Shown: piece by piece, positions 58,527 to 64,000 of the stretch | How the letters are laid out: the number at the start of each line of letters is the position of its first letter | Position numbering within the stretch: the first letter of the stretch is position 1 | From: Paenibacillus sp. 37 | GTDB lineage: Bacteria; Bacillota; Bacilli; Paenibacillales; Paenibacillaceae | DNA length: 64,000 bases | Assembly: GCF_008386395.1 (NCBI RefSeq) | Contig: NZ_CP043761.1 | Coordinates: forward strand, 5,890,001 to 5,954,000 | Direction of reading: 5' to 3' | Translations under genes and position numbers: made by a program | Notes under the pieces: model-generated | The model's database searches: none | What the model saw: only the letters and a program-made list of their open reading frames with translations | Told to the model about the DNA's origin: nothing

Positions 58527-59546
58527 TTATACGCTATCTTCAAGTGAGTGGAGAATGAACTCACTATCTGCATGACCTACAACGGTACCCGCATCATTTC
58601 GGATGTCCGAAGGGAACACTTCAGCCAATCGTGCAATGGTTCTCTCATTGGAATAACCAATCTGTCTTAGGATGGATTGGGTGATGAAAGCCCACTCTTC
58701 CTCGGAACCATCAAGCACCTTGAAGGTGATTCCCAGTCTTTCTTTTTTCAGACCAAATCCGAATACCCCCTTGAATCCACCCTTCGCTACAATGTTATCG
58801 TCTTCCAGCAGCACTGAATCTACACGCTCCGTGCCACCTACCATCAACGGATGTTCATTCATAGCTGATGTTATGGTCTCTACAGCTGTTCTTGTGGAAG
58901 GATCAGCGATAAGATCCGGACAAGCGAGCTTCAGATAAGCGTTCGACAATGCCGACAACGGCAAAGAAAATACCGGAAAGCCGCAGCCATCCGTCCCAAG
59001 CTCAATCTCTTTTTCCTCAATACCTGCCAGGTCGGCAAAGGTTTCAAGAATTTCTCGTTGTACCGGATGATCCGGTTCAGCGTAACTACCCAGGTCAACC
59101 TGCTTCATCTGACTGTACCCCAGAATTCCCAGATGTTTTCCGGAGCAGTTGTGTAAGATGCGCCGTTTCTCTCCTTGTCCACGTAACCATTGATTACGGC
59201 TTTCTTCATTAAGCGGATAGCTTGGTGCACAGATTAAGCATTCTTCTCCCAATCCGATCTTACCAGATAACTGCTCCAGCACCCGAATGTGTTCCGGTTC
59301 TGAACGATGCGAAGAGGACATAATGGCAACCTCCTGTGCGGATAGGCCATAGTGACTGGCAATTCCTGCCCGAATACCTGGAATGGCTTGAAAAGGTTTG
59401 GCAGATGAGCGAGTGAACGCTCTAAAATGAGGGTCACCAGCCGAGTATACAATTCGGCCATACTCATCCGTAATACTTATGTGTCCGTAATGGGCGCATT
59501 CCATAACGCCTGCACGGTATTCTTTAATTAACAAGGCACTCTCCAT
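58527..59546 (-). CDS. L-asparaginase, type II-like (Asparaginase_II family)
   Basis: A 339-residue enzyme of the PF06089 asparaginase group: SAKPFQAIPGI, SSSHRSEPEHI, NCSGKHLGILGY and GTDGCGFPVFS motifs. It would hydrolyse L-asparagine to aspartate and ammonia. AAAGGAGAG precedes the ATG at 59546; a longer frame lacks conservation. It runs toward the pirin gene and is divergent from the PAP2 gene. Confidence 0.88.
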   Translation of the reverse strand: MESALLIKEYRAGVMECAHYGHISITDEYGRIVYSAGDPHFRAFTRSSAKPFQAIPGIRAGIASHYGLSAQEVAIMSSSHRSEPEHIRVLEQLSGKIGLGEECLICAPSYPLNEESRNQWLRGQGEKRRILHNCSGKHLGILGYSQMKQVDLGSYAEPDHPVQREILETFADLAGIEEKEIELGTDGCGFPVFSLPLSALSNAYLKLACPDLIADPSTRTAVETITSAMNEHPLMVGGTERVDSVLLEDDNIVAKGGFKGVFGFGLKKERLGITFKVLDGSEEEWAFITQSILRQIGYSNERTIARLAEVFPSDIRNDAGTVVGHADSEFILHSLEDSV

Positions 59547-59646
59547 GCGAGTTCTCTCCTTTGTGCTCCCGATTTCATCTCTGCTTTGCGTCACGACGCC
59601 GCATGGGATATCTTAAATAGTATAGTACAAAAGCGACGTTTTTACA

Positions 59647-59672
59647 GTTTTTTCGACAGGCGTTTCGGGTAT
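59647..59672 (+). promoter_or_regulatory. Sigma-B-like promoter before the PAP2 gene
   Basis: GTTTTT, 14 bases, GGGTAT, resembling the Bacillus sigma-B consensus (GTTTAA-N12-14-GGGTAT). A sigB gene lies four kilobases away. Confidence 0.5.
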
Positions 59673-59723
59673 AGCTTTATCATCTATGTTCATCTACTAC
59701 AATAACTGAAGGAGAAACTCATT

Positions 59724-60425
59724 ATGCCGCGCAAAACGTATTCACCAGCCTCATTCAGTTCAAATTCCGGTACGTTATTACGTCCACTCCTCAACTGGAG
59801 TTTGGCTGGTCTGGCCCTCAGCGCATCGGTTGTATTCATCCTGGCAGGTCTGGGTGCCTGGTTGGGTGCTGATGTTATTATTCGTCTGGATGATCAAATT
59901 CAGCAATTATTTTATCTGAATTCAGATTCACGTCTTCATCTATTCCCTTACACTGCATTCATAACCGCACTGGGTTCTTTCAAAATCTCTGCTGTGGCTG
60001 CAGGAGGTTTTGCTCTTCTTTTCTTCATTCAACGCAGTCCAAGGTTTGTTGTATATGGATATGCGCTCACGGGAAGTTTTGCCATGATGTGGATTCTGAA
60101 CACGTTATTGAAAGAATTTTTCAGACGAAGCAGGCCTGAACTGGATCATCTGCTGGTCGTTCACGGGTACAGCTTTCCCAGCGGACATGCCATGATCTCC
60201 ATGGGCTTTTACGGCATGCTCTTTGTAATCTGGGCCTTGGAACGACAACAACATAAATATTCCGGTGTGTGGCTTCCTGTTCTATTTGGTATTAGTTTTA
60301 TTTTCTTGATCGGCCTCAGCCGGATCATGTTGGGTGTTCATTATCCTACAGATGTATTTACTGGATTTACTGCTGGATTGGCATGGATCTTCTGCATGGT
60401 TAAGGGCATTAAACAAAGCCGCTAA
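59724..60425 (+). CDS. PAP2 family lipid phosphatase
   Basis: A 233-residue membrane protein with about six helices. Its three phosphatase motifs are KEFFRRSRPE, SFPSGHAM and SRIMLGVHYPTD. Family members dephosphorylate phosphatidic acid, undecaprenyl pyrophosphate or phosphatidylglycerophosphate; which one applies here is open. AAGGAG precedes the ATG, with a sigma-B-like promoter upstream. Confidence 0.93.
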   Translation: MPRKTYSPASFSSNSGTLLRPLLNWSLAGLALSASVVFILAGLGAWLGADVIIRLDDQIQQLFYLNSDSRLHLFPYTAFITALGSFKISAVAAGGFALLFFIQRSPRFVVYGYALTGSFAMMWILNTLLKEFFRRSRPELDHLLVVHGYSFPSGHAMISMGFYGMLFVIWALERQQHKYSGVWLPVLFGISFIFLIGLSRIMLGVHYPTDVFTGFTAGLAWIFCMVKGIKQSR

Positions 60426-60472
60426 AAGAATGAATTCCTCTGATTTCCAGTTCATTCATCTTCATCTTTATT

Positions 60473-60496
60473 GTTTCACAGGGTTGCACGGGGTTT
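60473..60496 (+). promoter_or_regulatory. Sigma-B-like promoter before the GlsB-like gene
   Basis: GTTTCA, 12 bases, GGGTTT, a looser match to the sigma-B pattern than the one at 59647. Confidence 0.4.
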
Positions 60497-60560
60497 ATAT
60501 ACGAAGTAAGCAAACGCGAACAGACAACATCCTACATCAAGTTTAAAGGAGGCGGTTGTT

Positions 60561-60818
60561 ATGTGGGGCATCATTATCAGCATTGTGATGGCTGTCATCA
60601 TCGGTTTGATCGGAGATGCACTTGCCGGTCACAATATGCCTGGAGGCATAATCGGTGCAATGATTGCAGGATTTGCCGGAGCCTGGCTGGGAGCACTTTT
60701 GCTTGGTAACTGGGGACCCGTTATCGGTAACTTTGCCATCATCCCTGCCATCATTGGTACAGCGCTCTTTGTTTTCTTGCTGGGGCTTGTGTCCAGACTG
60801 CTAAGACAGGCTGCCTGA
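60561..60818 (+). CDS. GlsB/YeaQ-type stress membrane protein
   Basis: An 85-residue hydrophobic protein with three helices and glycine-rich loops (GGIIGAMIAGFAGAWLG), matching the transglycosylase-associated/GlsB/YeaQ/YmgE family. These small membrane proteins rise under general stress in several bacteria. AAAGGAGGC precedes the ATG. It lies between the PAP2 and YtxH genes. Confidence 0.9.
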   Translation: MWGIIISIVMAVIIGLIGDALAGHNMPGGIIGAMIAGFAGAWLGALLLGNWGPVIGNFAIIPAIIGTALFVFLLGLVSRLLRQAA

Positions 60819-60882
60819 TTCGGGCAACAAGGTGTTCGTTGTTTCGTATTTGTTTCTTAAATTGAAGAAGGAGTGATTAGAC

Positions 60883-61290
60883 ATGAATAAAGCAGAAGAG
60901 CAATATCCTGTACAGACGGGTTCAACTTTCGCAAAAGGTATTTTCATCGGGGGTTTGCTGGGAGCTGCAGCAGCACTACTCTTTGCGCCTAAACCGGGAC
61001 GTGAATTGCGTGGTGACCTTTCCGAGAAAGTGGGCATCGTTACTGACCGCACCAAAGAAGTGGCAACTGTTGTAAGTGACAAAGCCACTGAACTGGCTAA
61101 AACGGTCTCTTCCAAAACTTCCGATATTGCAAAAACGGTAAATCAAGGCCGCAATGATGTAATGGACTCTGTGAGAAAAGCGTCCGCTGATGTGGCTAAC
61201 GAAGCATCCCGTGCATCTGATGAAGTGGCTGCCGCTTCCGTTGAAGCGAAGGAAGATGCACGTAAAGAACTTAACTCGACTAGCCTGTAA
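60883..61290 (+). CDS. YtxH-domain general stress protein
   Basis: A 135-residue protein. The YtxH motif is FAKGIFIGGLLGAAAALLFAPKPGRELR, a single membrane helix with a basic turn. The following 90 residues are a charged helix of repeated Ala, Val, Lys and Glu. In Bacillus such genes belong to the sigma-B regulon. GAAGGAGTG precedes the ATG; a terminator follows. Confidence 0.9.
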   Translation: MNKAEEQYPVQTGSTFAKGIFIGGLLGAAAALLFAPKPGRELRGDLSEKVGIVTDRTKEVATVVSDKATELAKTVSSKTSDIAKTVNQGRNDVMDSVRKASADVANEASRASDEVAAASVEAKEDARKELNSTSL

Positions 61291-61311
61291 GGCGATACAG
61301 ATCGAGTGACC

Positions 61312-61344
61312 AATAGCCAGCTGCACTCCAGCTGGCTATTTTTT
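61312..61344 (+). terminator. Terminator after the YtxH gene
   Basis: Perfect arms AATAGCCAGCTG/CAGCTGGCTATT followed by T residues. Confidence 0.9.
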
Positions 61345-61374
61345 ATCCAATGAGAGTTGAGGAGGACAAATAAT

Positions 61375-61740
61375 ATGAGTAAAGTTACAATCAACGGTAA
61401 TACTCCAATTACAGGAGGAACACCAGCACAGCAGTATGATACAAGCGAGCATCCTTTTGAATTGCGTCATGAGGTAAAGCGATTAAACACCCGTTTGGAC
61501 CAGATTGCGGACAGTCTGGAGAGAGCACAGATCAAGGATATTATTGAGAATTATAGCAGTCCCAAAAAGCGGATTATTACTAATTTCACAGCGGGCATGG
61601 CACGAGGTCTCGGTCTGACTGTGGGTACCTTTGTTGTTCTCGGTTTGCTGGCATTCATTCTCAGCCAATTTGTGAATATGCCTATTGTGGGCCAATATAT
61701 CGCTGACTTGCTTGGTTATATTGAAGATTACAAAAACTAA
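61375..61740 (+). CDS. DUF5665 small membrane protein
   Basis: A 121-residue protein. Residues 1-60 are hydrophilic and partly helical (FELRHEVKRLNTRLDQIADSL); residues 80-110 hold two short membrane helices. It matches the DUF5665 family found near stress genes in Paenibacillus. AGGAGG precedes the ATG. It lies about 30 bases after a strong terminator, so it relies on read-through or a promoter within the terminator region. Confidence 0.85.
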   Translation: MSKVTINGNTPITGGTPAQQYDTSEHPFELRHEVKRLNTRLDQIADSLERAQIKDIIENYSSPKKRIITNFTAGMARGLGLTVGTFVVLGLLAFILSQFVNMPIVGQYIADLLGYIEDYKN

Positions 61741-61760
61741 AAGGACTAACCAATAGTAGG

Positions 61761-62822
61761 CTATCCCTTACGTTTTTCCGTAGCTCCTTTTTTCTCTATC
61801 TCTTCAGCTGAAGGCTGTGAGGATTTCACTTTGAGCAGATCTCCTGTCCAGCCTTTCATCATCAGCCATACATACATGCTGATCATGCTTAAGATAATGA
61901 CAACAAGGACCAGTACAACTCCCCATGATTTGTCGATAAAGGGCAGGTTCTCAAAGTTCATCCCCCATATCGCACCAGCTGCCGTGGCGGGTATGAACAC
62001 AGCAGTGACAATGGTCAACGTCTTCATGATCTCATTGCCACGTACACCGGAGATCGCATTATCAATGGAGATTAACGTATCAATCTCTTTCTCGTAGTGA
62101 CTAAACAAACGTTCCATTCGCTCTACTCGATGTTGGAGCTGCTTGAAATATCGATTTTCATTTATTTCATCAAGGTAAGCCTCATGTGAAGCAGCCATCA
62201 GTTCCGAGTAAGGGATGAACAGATTACTCCAATACAATAATTCAAATCGAGCGGCGAGAATCTGGTCCATCAAGGTGCGTGCATTGCGAGATTCCATCTT
62301 CCGTTCCAGATCACGCAGGTTCATCTCAAAATGATCCATTCCCACATGGTAGTAATGCAGTATAGCTCGAAAGAGTACAAACATCCCGTCCCTGGCCTCA
62401 CTACATTGCTGTAACATATGGGCACGTTCATCCGTCTTCATAATACCTCGTGTATTGTCATCCATATTCAAGGTAACCAGGTTATTACGATCGACATAAA
62501 AGAACATCTGATTATCTTTTCTTTTGTCATCTCTCTCATTCTTGATCGCATACAACAATGAACCAAATATGACTGGTTCTTTACCATTCACGAAACGGAC
62601 GGACAAATAATTCGATTCTACTTCCGGAATTTTACAAAGCCAATACCGCATATCCGGAAACGCCTCTGTCAGCTCTTCCAAAGCATCGTTCATACTATCG
62701 GTGTCAGGTGCAACCCAATCCCACCATTGCCAATTATTTGAGCAAGATAACTTGTCACGGCGAGCTTCCAACTTGATTTGGTTCACAATCACTTTATCCA
62801 CTCCTGCACTCATGTTCTTCAT
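61761..62822 (-). CDS. CorA family magnesium/metal transporter
   Basis: About 353 residues. A large N-terminal cytosolic alpha/beta domain and a long stalk helix precede two C-terminal membrane helices. The pore motif GMN is in 'GAIWGMNFENLPF', diagnostic of CorA-type magnesium channels. The start is uncertain: ATG codons at 62822 and 62813 have weak ribosome sites, and a longer frame would overlap the upstream terminator hairpin. It is convergent with DUF5665. Confidence 0.88.
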   Translation of the reverse strand: MKNMSAGVDKVIVNQIKLEARRDKLSCSNNWQWWDWVAPDTDSMNDALEELTEAFPDMRYWLCKIPEVESNYLSVRFVNGKEPVIFGSLLYAIKNERDDKRKDNQMFFYVDRNNLVTLNMDDNTRGIMKTDERAHMLQQCSEARDGMFVLFRAILHYYHVGMDHFEMNLRDLERKMESRNARTLMDQILAARFELLYWSNLFIPYSELMAASHEAYLDEINENRYFKQLQHRVERMERLFSHYEKEIDTLISIDNAISGVRGNEIMKTLTIVTAVFIPATAAGAIWGMNFENLPFIDKSWGVVLVLVVIILSMISMYVWLMMKGWTGDLLKVKSSQPSAEEIEKKGATEKRKG

Positions 62823-62845
62823 TGCATACCCATCTTTTTGATCCC

Positions 62846-62886
62846 AAAAAGGACACGTATGCATTTCAGCGCAATGACGTGTCCTT
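62846..62886 (-). terminator. Terminator after sigB
   Basis: Perfect outer arms AAGGACACGT/ACGTGTCCTT with an inner ATTGC/TGCAT pairing, then T residues on the minus strand. Confidence 0.85.
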
Positions 62887-62923
62887 CTTTATGCCGTACT
62901 CAACAACATCAGGGTTCCATTTT

Positions 62924-63697
62924 TCATAACATTGAAGCATTAGACATGATCTGTTTCAATTTCTCTGTAGCTCGCTTCTGAATACGAGATACGCTCATCT
63001 GTGAAACACCAAGCTTCTGGGCAATTGCCCGCTGAGATTGGCCATCCTGAAAGGCTAGAATAAGTACCTGCTGCTCTTGTTCCTTCAATTGTCCCAATGC
63101 CTGTTGCAAGTCCATCCGTTTTTCGACCGAATCATAGTCATTAACATCCGCACTGATCAGTTCACCCAATGTAGCTGCACTGTCATCCTGAGATAAAGGA
63201 GAATCCAGTGACACATAGTGATAACATTCCCGACCAGCCAAGACTTCAATCGTCTCTTCTGCAGTCAAATCAAGGTATTCAGCAATTTCGTTCACACCGG
63301 GTGAGCGCTCCAGCTTCACGGTTAACTCATCAATGGCATGTTGCACAAGTGCTCCCTTTTCCTTAATCCTCCGGGGCACCTGAATATACCAGGATTTGTC
63401 TCGCAAGTAGTTCTTCATATGACCGATCATGCTCTTCATGGCATAAGGTTCAAACGGAATACCCAGGTTGATATCGTATTGCTTAAGCAAACGAATCAAG
63501 GCCATCTGCCCGGTCTGATACAAGTCTTCGTATAGATCGGGGCGATTCCGAGCAATTTTACCTGCTGCCATCTTAACCATCGGTTCATATTTACGGATGA
63601 GAACTGTTGCAATTTCATTATCTTGGGTCTGCTGGTATTCCCAGATCAAACCTATAGCTTCAGACATGGACTCTGGGGGAGTCACTTTTTCATTCAT
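62924..63697 (-). CDS. sigB: Sigma-B/F-type RNA polymerase sigma factor
   Basis: A 257-residue sigma-70 factor of the SigB/SigF/SigG group. Region 2 contains ARNRPDLYEDLYQTGQMALIRLLKQYD and PFEPYAMKSMIGHMKNYLRDKSWYIQVPRRIKEKG; region 4 has AIAQKLGVSQMSVSRIQKRATEKL. It overlaps the stop of rsbW by one base (ATGA), so the two are coupled. The anti-sigma neighbour identifies the general-stress sigma over a forespore sigma. It is expected to transcribe stress genes such as the PAP2/GlsB/YtxH group nearby. Confidence 0.9.
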   Translation of the reverse strand: MNEKVTPPESMSEAIGLIWEYQQTQDNEIATVLIRKYEPMVKMAAGKIARNRPDLYEDLYQTGQMALIRLLKQYDINLGIPFEPYAMKSMIGHMKNYLRDKSWYIQVPRRIKEKGALVQHAIDELTVKLERSPGVNEIAEYLDLTAEETIEVLAGRECYHYVSLDSPLSQDDSAATLGELISADVNDYDSVEKRMDLQQALGQLKEQEQQVLILAFQDGQSQRAIAQKLGVSQMSVSRIQKRATEKLKQIMSNASML

Positions 63698-64000
63698 ACT
63701 TTCTCCTCACTTCTTGCAAGACGTTTTACGAGTACTACTTTCGTACCTTTGCCCGTCTCACTTTCCACACTGACATCGTCCATCAAGGCTTGCATCAGGT
63801 AGAACCCAAGTCCGCCAATCTGCGCTTCTGTCAGTTCTTTGTCGTGAAGACCAGCACGTGACACAGCAGGATTCATGTTCTCGAAGCTGGCACCTTCGTC
63901 CTTAACAGTAATGGACAATGTTTCGCCTTCGACTTCGAATACAACTTCAACCATGCCGCCTTCGTGTGAGTAAGCATACAGTACAGAGTTGTTACAGGCC
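63694..64000 (-). CDS. rsbW: Anti-sigma factor RsbW, fragment
   Basis: The C-terminal part of a GHKL serine kinase of the RsbW/SpoIIAB type, cut by the right edge. The N-box reads ACNNSVLYAYSHEGG, and the later ATP loop is KDEGASFEN; GGLGFYLMQALMDDV is the G-box. It binds SigB to hold it inactive and phosphorylates its antagonist RsbV. The coupling with sigB follows the usual rsbV-rsbW-sigB order. Confidence 0.9.
   Translation of the reverse strand, partial: ACNNSVLYAYSHEGGMVEVVFEVEGETLSITVKDEGASFENMNPAVSRAGLHDKELTEAQIGGLGFYLMQALMDDVSVESETGKGTKVVLVKRLARSEEKV

Overview
The window looks like chromosome of an endospore-forming Firmicute close to Paenibacillus. The evidence is the spore genes (sspI, a ywmB-type gene, a yyaC-type gene), a Lia-type envelope-stress operon, a three-SLH surface protein, strong AGGAGG-type ribosome sites with some GTG and TTG starts, and a rRNA/tRNA block with the gene order of the Bacillus subtilis ygxA-rrnD-trnD region. 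No transposase, prophage or CRISPR array was seen. Mobile DNA is limited to short non-coding repeats.

Layout. 1-920: the end of a sensor kinase and a phospholipid-methyltransferase-like gene. 925-5646: a minus-strand redox cluster (two short-chain dehydrogenases, an old-yellow-enzyme reductase, a quinone-reductase-like MDR, a TetR regulator) with two matching operator-like palindromes. It is interrupted by a 224-bp MITE-like repeat whose second copy lies at 47371. 5909-13243: rRNA methyltransferase, ktrA-like gene, sspI, prfC, doxX, zwf and a ywmB-like gene. 13695-18739: a long envelope-stress operon, transcribed as liaI-like, pspA, pspC, pspC, pspA, liaF, liaS, liaR, with a 218-bp repeat between liaR and its terminator. 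19295-21685: an AraC sensor-regulator whose promoter overlaps a cre box.

21686-30006: an rRNA/tRNA block on the minus strand with two promoters, 16S, 23S and fifteen tRNAs (Asn-Ser-Glu-Val-fMet-Asp-Phe-Thr-Tyr-Trp-His-Gln-Gly-Cys-Leu). No 5S gene is present. A decayed tRNA-Ser/tRNA-Asn fragment lies beyond a methyltransferase gene. Upstream come ygxA, ygzB and perR.

31652-45238: a GH18 cell-wall-type hydrolase, perR, a DUF4097 membrane protein, an MgtC-like protein, a GNAT enzyme, gatCAB, and a 1376-residue SLH protein that reads as two seven-repeat propellers. 45385-50246: a sigY-yxlC-yxlD-like ECF sigma/anti-sigma operon with a likely autoregulated promoter, a second MITE copy, and a DedA/thioredoxin-like/MBL operon. 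50477-53281: structured repeats and an O-antigen-ligase-like membrane protein with a very GC-rich core. 53473-64000: housekeeping and conserved hypothetical genes, then a general-stress neighbourhood (PAP2, GlsB-like, YtxH, DUF5665 proteins with sigma-B-like promoters; CorA; sigB and the end of rsbW).

The strongest themes are envelope-stress sensing (Lia/Psp, ECF sigma, sigma-B) and small structured repeats placed between genes. All assignments come from reading the sequence; no database search was run.
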